Shown here piece after piece: positions 50,756 through 58,514 of a stretch of DNA of 64,000 nucleotides (position 1 is the first letter of the stretch; the number at the start of each line of letters is the position of its first letter). This DNA comes from Clostridiales bacterium. Its GTDB lineage: Bacteria > Bacillota > Clostridia > Lachnospirales > WQUN01. The stretch spans positions 1-64,000 of the forward strand of contig JAITSQ010000019.1 in NCBI GenBank assembly GCA_031287685.1, read 5' to 3'. Under the pieces are notes generated by a model, which saw only the letters and a list, made by a program, of their open reading frames with translations, ran no database searches and was not told the origin of the DNA. Position numbers and translations under genes: made by a program.

Positions 50756-51631
50756 ATGATTAACGCTGTCATAGCAGTTATAATATCTATAATACCGGCG
50801 TTCGCGGCGAGCGGCGGCTTTGAGGCGGCCGCGCGAATCCCGGCGGACCTCGGGCCGGGGTTTGATGAAAGAGAGCCCCTGAGCGGGCCGGAGGCAAGCC
50901 CGGACGCCGGGAGCGGGGCCTGGCTGACCGCCGCGGGCGGGCTTATCGCCCACGCGGGCGGGGGGATAGACGGGAAGGACGGCACGAACAGCCGGGAAGC
51001 TGTCGAGCTTAACTACAGTTTGGGGCACCGCGTTTTCGAGCTGGATTTCAAGCTGACCAGGGATGGTTCCGTGGCCGTCGTCCACGACTGGGCGCTCTAC
51101 GCCGGGCAGCGGACAATGGAGGAATACCGCAAAGCCAGGGCGGACGACATATATGACGATTACTCCGCGATGTCGTACATAGACGTTTGCGGCGAAATGG
51201 CGGAAAAGCCCGATATGTGGCTGGTGACGGACACGAAATCTTTTGAGGACGACGACCCGGCCGAAACGCGGGAAATGTTTGAGATAATGACGCGGGAGGC
51301 TAAGGAGCGCGGCGTAATCGACCGGATAATCCCGCAGATTTATAATCAGGAAATGTATTCGATGATTATGGGTATTTATCCGTTCAAGAACATTATATAC
51401 ACTTTGTACGAATCCCCTGACAGCGACGAGGAGGCTGCCCGGTTCGTGGCGGATAAGGACAACATACGCGCGGTGACAATGGCCCCCGCGCGTTTCAGCG
51501 CGAAATTCGGCAAGGCGCTGAGGGACGAGGGGAAGAAAGTGTTTTTCTTTACGCTCAACGACCCGGAGGAAGCCGCGCGGTGGCGCAAAGAGGGCGTGGA
51601 CGGGTTTTACACGGATTTTATCAAGCCTTAG
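50756..51631 (+). CDS. Secreted glycerophosphodiester phosphodiesterase-like protein
   Basis: A 291-residue protein. A signal or anchor segment (INAVIAVIISIIPAFAA) comes first, then a GDPD TIM barrel: LIAHAGGGIDGKDGTNSREAVEL, HRVFELDFKLTRDGSVAVVHD, WLVTDTKSFEDDD, and a final VDGFYTDFIKP. The catalytic H-A, E-x-D and HD residues are in place (AHAGG in place of AHRG). Related proteins sit near cell wall genes. The substrate is uncertain. It converges with the DtxR-type gene and overlaps it by 11 bases. Confidence 0.85.
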   Translation: MINAVIAVIISIIPAFAASGGFEAAARIPADLGPGFDEREPLSGPEASPDAGSGAWLTAAGGLIAHAGGGIDGKDGTNSREAVELNYSLGHRVFELDFKLTRDGSVAVVHDWALYAGQRTMEEYRKARADDIYDDYSAMSYIDVCGEMAEKPDMWLVTDTKSFEDDDPAETREMFEIMTREAKERGVIDRIIPQIYNQEMYSMIMGIYPFKNIIYTLYESPDSDEEAARFVADKDNIRAVTMAPARFSAKFGKALRDEGKKVFFFTLNDPEEAARWRKEGVDGFYTDFIKP

Positions 51632-52010
51632 GGCGCTCGGCGGCGGCGCGCTTTATGGCCTCAAAGCTGCGCTCGCTTATGACGTGCTCTATGCGGCAGG
51701 CGTCCGCGATAGCCGTCTGTTCGTCCACGCCGAGGCTCTGGAGCCAGCCGGAGAAGAACGAGTGCCGCTCATAGACCGCGCGGGCCGTCTCAAGGCCCTT
51801 GGCGGTCAGCGTGATGAAGCCGTCGCCATCCATAAGGATATACTCGTTTTCGCGCAGGTTTTTCATAGCGACGCTGACGGAGGGCGGCGTAAAGCCCATT
51901 TCCCCCGCTATGTCCACGCTGCGCACGCTCAGCCCGCGCTTTGAGAGAATCAGTATCGTCTCAAGATAATTTTCGGCGGATTCCTGAATTTTGAAAATTT
52001 TATCCCTCAT
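51621..52010 (-). CDS. DtxR/MntR-type metal-dependent transcription regulator
   Basis: A 129-residue protein: winged helix at the N-terminus (SVRSVDIAGEMGFTPPSVSVAMKNLRENEYI) and a dimerisation domain with metal-ligand-like EQTAIADACRIEHVIS. It lacks the SH3 domain, as MntR does. It probably represses manganese or iron genes when the metal is bound. The start is ATG 52010. A palindrome overlaps its transcription start, suggesting autoregulation. Confidence 0.9.
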   Translation of the reverse strand: MRDKIFKIQESAENYLETILILSKRGLSVRSVDIAGEMGFTPPSVSVAMKNLRENEYILMDGDGFITLTAKGLETARAVYERHSFFSGWLQSLGVDEQTAIADACRIEHVISERSFEAIKRAAAERPKA

Positions 52011-52027
52011 AAAGAGTCGCCCCTCGG

Positions 52028-52072
52028 ATAGTCTGTTAACTATATTTTATTGTTTTTTGCCGCTTTCGTCAA
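52028..52072 (-). promoter_or_regulatory. Promoter and candidate operator of the DtxR-type gene
   Basis: Minus-strand TTGACG (52067-52072) and TAAAAT (52044-52049) are spaced by 17 bases. ATAGTTAACAGACTAT (52028-52043), an ATAGT-N6-ACTAT palindrome, follows the -10 at once. Confidence 0.6.
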
Positions 52073-52107
52073 GAGAAAACCCTTCGCGGTTTTTTATCAT
52101 AAAATAG

Positions 52108-52136
52108 TTGAATTTCTGGCGAAAATATACTATAAT
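52108..52136 (+). promoter_or_regulatory. Promoter of the SEC-C gene and downstream genes
   Basis: TTGAAT and TATAAT with a 17-base spacer, about 110 bases before the ATG at 52245. Confidence 0.7.
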
Positions 52137-52244
52137 ATTTGCAGTTTGCAATCGTTACGCTTGAAAGGGCATACCTTAAAGCCACGGGCGCGGGTGATAT
52201 TGAGATTGTCGCGGCGCCGCGAAATTCTAAGGAGGAATAATTTT

Positions 52245-52796
52245 ATGGACTTAATTGAGTTATGGGAAAGCAAAATGGAGGAGGACAAGGCCGCCCTCAA
52301 ATTCTGGAAAGAATACTATTCCCCTATGGAGACGGCGGCATACAGGCATATTCTGACCGAAAAGGCGAAATCCGGAGAGGAGAGCGGCGTTTGGACTTTT
52401 AACTCGTCCTGCTCCGAATTTGAGAAACTTTTCGGTATGCCGCTTTACTGCGTGGCGGGTTTTCTTGACGGAATAAACGAAAGCGTCGTGAGCGCGCCCG
52501 ACGAGGACTTTATACGCAATATGAAAGAGGACTCGGCGTTTTCTCTCGAAATAGACTTTGAGAAACTTTTCCGCAAGATGGTGGAGTATCAGGCGGCTTA
52601 TTTGTTTGAGCTGAAGGAGTGGAGCGGGGTTTTTTCCGTGGCTAAGCTGCGTTCGCTTTATAAGGAGCAGAGGGAGACCAAAACCATCGTGCGTTCCGAA
52701 AAAGTCGGCAGGAATGACCCGTGCCCCTGCGGAAGCGGCAAAAAGTACAAAAAATGCTGCGGGGCGGCGTCAGCCGGAGAGGTTTCCGGCGAATAA
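52245..52796 (+). CDS. SEC-C zinc-motif protein of unknown function
   Basis: A 183-residue protein. A helical body ([42 protein letters not shown]) precedes a C-terminal SEC-C zinc motif, [18 protein letters not shown]. The motif is the same as in the SecA tail, but this is not SecA. Function is unknown; ribosome or SecB-like partner binding is a guess. ATG 52245 follows AAGGAGGAATAA. Its stop shares bases with the next ATG (TAATG). Confidence 0.85.
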   Translation: MDLIELWESKMEEDKAALKFWKEYYSPMETAAYRHILTEKAKSGEESGVWTFNSSCSEFEKLFGMPLYCVAGFLDGINESVVSAPDEDFIRNMKEDSAFSLEIDFEKLFRKMVEYQAAYLFELKEWSGVFSVAKLRSLYKEQRETKTIVRSEKVGRNDPCPCGSGKKYKKCCGAASAGEVSGE

Positions 52797-53818
52797 TGCG
52801 CACTATTATAAAGCGCGTTTCGGAGGAATCCCTGCTTTGCGCCGCCGAGATTTTGCGGGCGGGCGGCCTTGTGGCTTTCCCGACGGAGACGGTGTACGGG
52901 CTTGGGGCCAATTTTTTGCTTGAACGGGCCTGCGCGGGGATTTTTGCCGCCAAGGGCCGCCCGGCCGACAATCCGCTCATTCTTCATATAAGCTCCGCGG
53001 ACGAGCTGCCGCGCGTGGCGGAAAAAATCCCCCGGGCGGCGTTTGACCTGGCGGAGGCGTTCTGGCCCGGGCCGCTTACCTTGGTGCTGAAAAAATCAAG
53101 CCTCGTCCCTGATATTGTCACCGCCGGGCGGGACACGGTGGCCGTGCGCCTGCCCGCGAACGCCGCCGCGCGCAATCTTATTGACCTGACCGGCGCGCCG
53201 GTGGCCGCGCCGTCCGCCAACCGCTCCACCACCGTCAGCCCGACTTGCGCGGAGCACGTTCGGGAGGATTTGGACGGACTGATTGATATGATTCTGGACG
53301 GGGGAGCGTGCCTGGCGGGGCTTGAGTCCACGATTATCGACCTGTCGGGCGATTCGTTTGAAATTCTGCGCCCCGGCGTCATAACGCCGGAGGATTTGGC
53401 GCGCGTTCTGGGCGCGAAGCCGCGGCTCCACGCGCCCGGAAAAGACGAGCCGCCGCGCGCGCCGGGTATGAAGTATAAGCACTACGCGCCGAAAGCCGAG
53501 ATAGTCGTGTTTTTCGGGCAGGCGCACAAGACGGCCGAACGCGTGAACGGCATTATAGCGGCTTCCGCCGACCCAAGCAGGATAGGCGTTCTGGCGACAA
53601 ATGAAACCGCCGAGATGTACGACGGGCGCGCGCTTGTTTTAAGCGTCGGCTCCCGAGGCGACGTTCTGGAGATTTGCCGCAATTTGTTCCGCGTTCTGCG
53701 CCTGTTCGACGAGCGGGGGGCCGGCGTTATTTACGCGGAGGCCCTGCCGGAGCGGGCGGCGGGCCGGGCGGCCATGAACCGCTTGATGAAAGCCGCGTCG
53801 GAAGTCGTGCGATTATAG
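52796..53818 (+). CDS. Threonylcarbamoyl-AMP synthase (Sua5 type)
   Basis: A 340-residue protein. The YrdC domain (about 10-195) has GGLVAFPTETVYGLGAN, KGRPADNPLILHI, WPGPLTLVLKK, TVAVRLPANAAAR and APSANRSTTVSPT. A C-terminal Sua5 domain is present (about 225-340; PGMKYKHYAPKA). It makes threonylcarbamoyl-AMP for tRNA t6A37. It corresponds to Bacillus ywlC, and the YwlE/YwlF homologue follows, as in Bacillus. Confidence 0.95.
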   Translation: MRTIIKRVSEESLLCAAEILRAGGLVAFPTETVYGLGANFLLERACAGIFAAKGRPADNPLILHISSADELPRVAEKIPRAAFDLAEAFWPGPLTLVLKKSSLVPDIVTAGRDTVAVRLPANAAARNLIDLTGAPVAAPSANRSTTVSPTCAEHVREDLDGLIDMILDGGACLAGLESTIIDLSGDSFEILRPGVITPEDLARVLGAKPRLHAPGKDEPPRAPGMKYKHYAPKAEIVVFFGQAHKTAERVNGIIAASADPSRIGVLATNETAEMYDGRALVLSVGSRGDVLEICRNLFRVLRLFDERGAGVIYAEALPERAAGRAAMNRLMKAASEVVRL

Positions 53819-53852
53819 ACGAAAGGCAAATAAGGGGGATATGTAAGCGGGT

Positions 53853-54185
53853 ATGCCGGTAAGGCTGATGGAATTATTTGTTGATACGCTGCAAAAGTGC
53901 GGTACGCGTTTGCTGGAAATGAGTGATGAAGATGTTGGATATTGCATATTTGAAGAATTTGATATAGGCTCCGCGTCGTTTCTTCACGAGGACGCCTTGT
54001 TAAAATTAAAAGAAGCAAATTTAATAACGGAGGAGATATCACAAAAAAGTATAGTTTTAAGAAATAAATTTATAGAAATACAAAATACCGAGCAATGGAA
54101 TATCCAATCCGTCAGAGAGTCCAGAGAATGGAGAGAAATACTGGAACTGTCTGATGAGATTAAGAACCTGTTGCCAAAGCGATGA
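53853..54185 (+). CDS. Small low-GC protein of unknown function
   Basis: A 110-residue acidic, mostly helical protein (MELFVDTLQKCGTRLLEMS, FEEFDIGSASFLHEDALLKL, ESREWREILELSDEIKNLL). The gene is more AT-rich than its neighbours. The ATG at 53853 is preceded by a weak GTAAGCGGG site. It interrupts the conserved sua5-ywlE order. I do not recognise the family. Size and charge would suit an immunity- or antitoxin-like protein, but no toxin is next to it, so this is only a thought. Confidence 0.6.
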   Translation: MPVRLMELFVDTLQKCGTRLLEMSDEDVGYCIFEEFDIGSASFLHEDALLKLKEANLITEEISQKSIVLRNKFIEIQNTEQWNIQSVRESREWREILELSDEIKNLLPKR

Positions 54186-54227
54186 CAGTAACTTGGCGGC
54201 GCTATATTAAAAACAGCGAGGTGCACA

Positions 54228-55112
54228 ATGACAATCCTTTTCGTCTGTACCGGCAACACCTGCCGAAGCCCTATCGCGGAGGCTCTGGCGCGCAAAATTT
54301 TCAAGGAGAACGGCGTGGACGCGCACGTGACCTCAGCGGGGACGGCGGCCAGCTCCGGCGAGCCGGCTTCGGCGCAGGCCGCGGCCCTGGCCAAGCGCCA
54401 CGGCTTAGACCTCTCGTTTCACAAAGCGACGGAGGTTACGCCCGATTTGGCCAACTCCGCCGACGTTGTGCTTGTCATGACGAACAACCTCAAGTATTAC
54501 CTGCGGGAAATGAGCGAGTGGGGCGACCATGTTTACACCGTGGCGGAGTTCGCCGGGTATGAGGCCGACGTCCGGGACCCTTTCGGCAAGGATAATCAAG
54601 CCTACGAGGATTGCTATAATCAGCTCAACCTATATATTACGGAGTTCGCGCCCAAAATAGCGGAAATGGTCAGGCCCGCCGCTCCTATAGCCATAGGATG
54701 CGACCACGGCGGTTTCGCCCTGAAAAAAATCATCCTTAACTTTTTTGACACGCGCAGAATCCAATATACCGATTTCGGGACGTTTTCGGAGGAATCCGTG
54801 GATTATCCCATTTTCGCCGGGAAAGTCTGCTCGGCGGTGCTCGGCGGCGGGTTCTCAAAAGGCATACTTATATGCGGCACGGGCATAGGTATTTCCATAG
54901 CCGCCAACCGCCACAGGGGAATCCGCGCCGCCCTGTGTTCGGACGCGGCGTGCGCGAGGCTCTCGCGGGAGCATAACGACGCCAACGTGCTCTGTCTTGG
55001 CGGCCGGACGCTTAACTACGCGGACGCGCCGGAGATTTTAGCGGCGTTTCTTGACACTCCGTTTTCCAAGGAAGAAAAACACGCCAGGCGCATAGCCCTG
55101 CTGGACAGCTGA
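54228..55112 (+). CDS. Fused protein-arginine phosphatase (YwlE) and RpiB isomerase
   Basis: A 294-residue two-domain protein. Residues 1-148 are a low-molecular-weight phosphatase with P-loop CTGNTCRS (C7, R13) and general acid DPFG (D117). T11 in the loop is the residue linked to phosphoarginine specificity in YwlE. Residues 152-294 are RpiB: IAIGCDHGGFALKK, GILICGTGIGISIAANRHRGIRAALC and REHNDANVLCLGGR. The linker is short (AEMVRPAAP). In Bacillus these are separate neighbouring genes ywlE and ywlF. There is no stop or frameshift at the junction. RBS AGCGAGG. Confidence 0.92.
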   Translation: MTILFVCTGNTCRSPIAEALARKIFKENGVDAHVTSAGTAASSGEPASAQAAALAKRHGLDLSFHKATEVTPDLANSADVVLVMTNNLKYYLREMSEWGDHVYTVAEFAGYEADVRDPFGKDNQAYEDCYNQLNLYITEFAPKIAEMVRPAAPIAIGCDHGGFALKKIILNFFDTRRIQYTDFGTFSEESVDYPIFAGKVCSAVLGGGFSKGILICGTGIGISIAANRHRGIRAALCSDAACARLSREHNDANVLCLGGRTLNYADAPEILAAFLDTPFSKEEKHARRIALLDS

Positions 55113-55140
55113 AACCGCCCGGAATTAGGAGAAATCGCAG

Positions 55141-56205
55141 ATGGAGCAGAGCATCACTAAAGACTGGTTTTTATACCTTATAGCGTTTTTTTCGGCGTTC
55201 GCGATAAGTTTGCTGTCAACGCCTTTCGCCAAACGCACGGCCATAAAGCTCGGAGCTATCGATAAGCCCCGAGAGCGCGGTATGCACAAACGGCCTATTC
55301 CGCGGATGGGCGGGATAGCTATAATAATGGGTTTTATCGGCACGATGCTGGCTCTTTGCCCGTTTTTGCCGGAGCTGCACACGATGCAGTTTGTCGGGTT
55401 CCTGCTCGGCGCGGTTATAATCTCGGCCGCGGGGGTCATAGACGACACGCGCGGCCTGAAGCCGCTGCAGAAGCTCGTTTTTCAGTTCGCGGCGGCGGGG
55501 GTGGTCGTGGCCACCGGTTCCCGCCTGAATATATCCGGCTGGCATTTTCTGGAATATTTTAGCGTCCCTGTGACTTTTTTCTGGATTATAGGCATAACGA
55601 ACGCAGTCAACCTCATCGACGGAGTGGACGGACTGGCGGCGGGAGTGTCGAGCATAGCGGCGCTTTCGCTGATGGTGCTGTGCATTGTCACTGGGACGCA
55701 CCTGGCGGTCGTCCTGACCGCGGCCCTGGCGGGGACCTGCCTTGGCTTCCTCCCCCGGAATTTCAGCCCGGCGGAGGTCATTATGGGCGATACCGGCGCG
55801 CTGTTTCTGGGTTACGTCCTGTCGGTATGCTCAATAATAGGCGTATTCAAGAGCTACGCGCTTCTCGCGATGGTCATTTCGGTGTTTTGCCTAGCTCTGC
55901 CCGTGTTTGACACTCTTTTCGCCATTCTGCGCCGTATCTACAACCACCGGCCGATTTCAGAGGCCGACCGGGGGCACCTGCACCATCGCTTGATTGATTC
56001 GGGGTTTTCTCACCGGGGCGCGGTGTCCATACTATATGCTCTGAGCGTGCTGTCCGGCGGAGTGGCGATTGTAATATCCCTGCGCGATATGCGCGCGTTC
56101 GCGGTTATGATCGTATTCCTCGCGGTGTTTCTGATAATGCTCGCGAGCTATAAGGGCAGAATCGACGCGGAAAAGAAAGAAAAGGAGGAGGACGGCAAGG
56201 AGTAA
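55141..56205 (+). CDS. tagO: Undecaprenyl-phosphate sugar-1-phosphate transferase (WecA/TagO)
   Basis: A 354-residue polytopic membrane transferase with about eleven helices. Signature loops are IDKPRERGMHKRPIPRMGG, NAVNLIDGVDGLAAG, MGDTGALFLGYVL and DRGHLHHRLIDSG (HxHHR). It transfers GlcNAc-1-phosphate (or a similar sugar) to undecaprenyl phosphate, starting wall teichoic acid or related polymers. The sugar specificity is inferred from the family. It follows the ywlE-rpiB fusion by 28 bases. Confidence 0.93.
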   Translation: MEQSITKDWFLYLIAFFSAFAISLLSTPFAKRTAIKLGAIDKPRERGMHKRPIPRMGGIAIIMGFIGTMLALCPFLPELHTMQFVGFLLGAVIISAAGVIDDTRGLKPLQKLVFQFAAAGVVVATGSRLNISGWHFLEYFSVPVTFFWIIGITNAVNLIDGVDGLAAGVSSIAALSLMVLCIVTGTHLAVVLTAALAGTCLGFLPRNFSPAEVIMGDTGALFLGYVLSVCSIIGVFKSYALLAMVISVFCLALPVFDTLFAILRRIYNHRPISEADRGHLHHRLIDSGFSHRGAVSILYALSVLSGGVAIVISLRDMRAFAVMIVFLAVFLIMLASYKGRIDAEKKEKEEDGKE

Positions 56206-56253
56206 AAAACGGCTTTTGGGCAATAAAATTATATTTATAAAGGAGCGCTTTAT

Positions 56254-56640
56254 ATGTCAGAAATCCGCACTATATTCACCGACCGCGCCCCCGCCGCCAT
56301 AGGCCCGTATTCTCAGGGCAAAGCCGCCGGCGGCTTTTTGTATTTCTCGGGGCAGATACCGATCGTGCCGGAAACGGGCGCGCTTGAGCAGGGCGGCGTC
56401 ACTCGGCAGACCGAGCGGGTCATAGCGAACATAAAGGCCCTGCTTGAGGCCTCAAACAGCGACCTTGACCATGTGGTCAAAACGCTGTGTTTTCTGACTG
56501 ATATGTCGGATTTTCAAGATTTTAACGAGGTTTACGGCAGGAATTTCAAATCCGCGCCCGCGCGTTCCTGCGTGGCGGTGTCGGGCCTGCCCAAGGGGGC
56601 GCTCGTGGAAATTGAGGTAATCGCGGTGGAGCGGGGGTAG
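56254..56640 (+). CDS. ridA: RidA-family enamine/imine deaminase
   Basis: A 128-residue protein: RAPAAIGPYSQGKAAGGFLYFSGQIPI, LDHVVKTLCFLTDMSDFQDFN and RSCVAVSGLPKGALVEIEVIAV. The arginine before CVAV is the key substrate-binding residue and is present. It hydrolyses reactive enamines from PLP enzymes such as a methionine gamma-lyase-like enzyme encoded downstream. RBS AAAGGAGCG. A terminator follows. Confidence 0.95.
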   Translation: MSEIRTIFTDRAPAAIGPYSQGKAAGGFLYFSGQIPIVPETGALEQGGVTRQTERVIANIKALLEASNSDLDHVVKTLCFLTDMSDFQDFNEVYGRNFKSAPARSCVAVSGLPKGALVEIEVIAVERG

Positions 56641-56662
56641 GTCAGGCTCTCACCAGGTCGTC

Positions 56663-56700
56663 AAGGCAGGGGGCGTTTTCCACCTGCCTTGTTTGTTTTT
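56663..56700 (+). terminator. Terminator after ridA
   Basis: AAGGCAGG (56663-56670) pairs with CCTGCCTT (56683-56690), followed by GTTTGTTTTT. Confidence 0.8.
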
Positions 56701-57026
56701 CTATCAATAGAGTTGATTCCATAGAAAACGCGGCGGGTGAAGACACTAACCGTGAGCATTATAAGCGCCGCCGCGTAAAACGGAAGATATACGCGAGTTC
56801 AGATTTTTTCAAAAACAAGTCCATAAAGGAACTGGCCAAGAGGAGTTGTGCGCATAACAAGACACATAAAGCAGGAAATGACTTTTCCGACTTAAATCTT
56901 TTGGCGTTAATCGCTGCAGATAAGTCGTCATCTGAATTTGAAATAATGTGTGTAAGGTCAATAATGAAGCGCGTATATTCAAAAAAACTATTGATTTATT
57001 TCAGGAGGCGGAGTATAATAAAATAA
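56701..57026 (+). pseudogene. Possible remnant of a low-GC gene without a start
   Basis: A plus-strand frame is open through this span to TAA at 57024-57026 and has no suitable start codon or RBS. The readable peptide is basic and ordered-looking: KIYASSDFFKNKSIKELAKR and LNLLALIAADKSSSEFEIM. Composition is AT-rich. I do not recognise it. It may be a fragment of an acquired gene or chance. The remaining part of the gap to 57212 holds two promoters only. Confidence 0.25.
56991..57019 (+). promoter_or_regulatory. Possible distal promoter
   Basis: TTGATT and TATAAT with a 17-base spacer, about 195 bases before the methionine gamma-lyase-like gene. Confidence 0.4.
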
Positions 57027-57153
57027 GCGGGTTGCTTTTTAATACTATGTTATAAAAAATTAACCGTTGTGCAGCCGAAATGTAACAAGCGGTTATTTTT
57101 TGTTGTATGTATAAATTTTATTATTAATTTTAATGAAACGCCGCGCTATAAGA

Positions 57154-57182
57154 TTGACAAAACCTTAGATATGATGTATAAT
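57154..57182 (+). promoter_or_regulatory. Consensus promoter of the methionine gamma-lyase-like gene
   Basis: TTGACA and TATAAT with a 17-base spacer, 31 bases before the ATG at 57213. Confidence 0.9.
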
Positions 57183-57212
57183 AAATCGTTATTTGCCGAA
57201 AGGGGCGGTTAT

Positions 57213-58481
57213 ATGGCGAACGCGTACATACAGGAGAAATTCGGGATAGACGGGGATATACTCAAACTTTTTGACGACGCGGCCGGGGAGCTTTTCGAGG
57301 TCTTCTCAAATATAGACCGCGTTTCGTTGCGGAACGAAGCCAAGGTTTTATGGTCGATGCAGAAAAACAGGCTTGCCACCGGGGATTTCGCCGCGGGCTA
57401 CGGCTACGGCTACAACGACCGCGGACGCGAGGTGACGGAAGCGGTGTACGCGGACGTTTTCGGCGCGGAGGCGGCGCTCTGCCGGCCGCAGATTATTTCA
57501 GGGACGCACGCCATTGCGGCGGCGCTTTTTGGCAACCTCCGCGAGGGCGACGAGCTTCTTTACGTCACGGGGGAGCCTTACGACACGCTTTGCTCCGTTA
57601 TCGGCCTGCGGGACTCAAGAAACTCCCTTATGTCAATGGGCGTGAGCTACGCCTGTGTTGATTTCACGGGGGATTTTACCGAAGACGACGTGGAGCGCGC
57701 GGTTTATCCGTCCACAAAAATGGTGGGGATTCAAAGGAGCAGGGGATACAGTCTCCGCCCTTCGCTCAGCGTATCCCGAATCCGGCAGATAATTTCGGCC
57801 GTAAAGCGCGTGAATCCGGAAATAATTTGTATGGTGGACAACTGCTACGGAGAGTTTACGGAGATAGAGGAGCCGATTGAGGCCGGGGCGGATATTGTGG
57901 CCGGTTCGCTTATAAAAAATCCCGGCGCGGGCATAGCCTCCGCCGGAGGATATATCGCCGGGCGGAAAGATTTGGTGGAAAACGCCGCCGACCGACTGAC
58001 GGCGCCCGGCCTTGGCAGAGAAATCGGCCCGAACCTGGGCATGTCCCGCCAGACGCTGCAGGGGCTTTTTATGGCGCCGCCAGTCGTGGCGGGCGCGCTG
58101 AAAGCCGCCGCGCTGACGGCGCGGGTGCTCGAAAAGCTCGGCAAAGAGGTTAGCCCAAAGTCTTTTGAGGAACGTTCCGACATTGTGCAGGCGGTAAACC
58201 TCGGCAGCCGGGAGGCCCTGCTGGCGTTCTGCGCGGGGGCGCAGGCGGCGGGTCCGGTTGACTGTTTCGCCAAGCCTGCGTCTTCGCTTATGCCGGGCTA
58301 TGACTGTGAAATAATCATGGCTTCAGCGGCCTTCACGCAAGGCTCGTCGATTGAGTTTTCCGCCGACGCGCCTGTGCGAGAGCCGTACACCGCCTTCCTT
58401 CAAGGCGGGATAAGCTTCGAGCACGCGCGGTTAGGCGCGATGATTGCGGTCAATAATTTAAGAAGGAATGGGTTTGTGTAG
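57213..58481 (+). CDS. Methionine gamma-lyase family PLP enzyme
   Basis: A 422-residue fold-type I PLP protein of the family once called aluminium resistance protein. GYGYNDRGREVTEAVYADVFGAEAALCRPQIISGTHA-type opening and CMVDNCYGEFTEIEEP are typical. The PLP lysine is in VAGSLIKNPGAGIASAGGYI. It probably carries out Cys/Met elimination, but the true substrate is unproven. The ATG at 57213 was chosen over an in-frame upstream codon because the promoter -10 lies in between and AAAGGGGCGG precedes it. Confidence 0.88.
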   Translation: MANAYIQEKFGIDGDILKLFDDAAGELFEVFSNIDRVSLRNEAKVLWSMQKNRLATGDFAAGYGYGYNDRGREVTEAVYADVFGAEAALCRPQIISGTHAIAAALFGNLREGDELLYVTGEPYDTLCSVIGLRDSRNSLMSMGVSYACVDFTGDFTEDDVERAVYPSTKMVGIQRSRGYSLRPSLSVSRIRQIISAVKRVNPEIICMVDNCYGEFTEIEEPIEAGADIVAGSLIKNPGAGIASAGGYIAGRKDLVENAADRLTAPGLGREIGPNLGMSRQTLQGLFMAPPVVAGALKAAALTARVLEKLGKEVSPKSFEERSDIVQAVNLGSREALLAFCAGAQAAGPVDCFAKPASSLMPGYDCEIIMASAAFTQGSSIEFSADAPVREPYTAFLQGGISFEHARLGAMIAVNNLRRNGFV

Positions 58482-58514
58482 GGAGATGGCGTTTTTTTAA
58501 TTTAAGGAGCCGAT

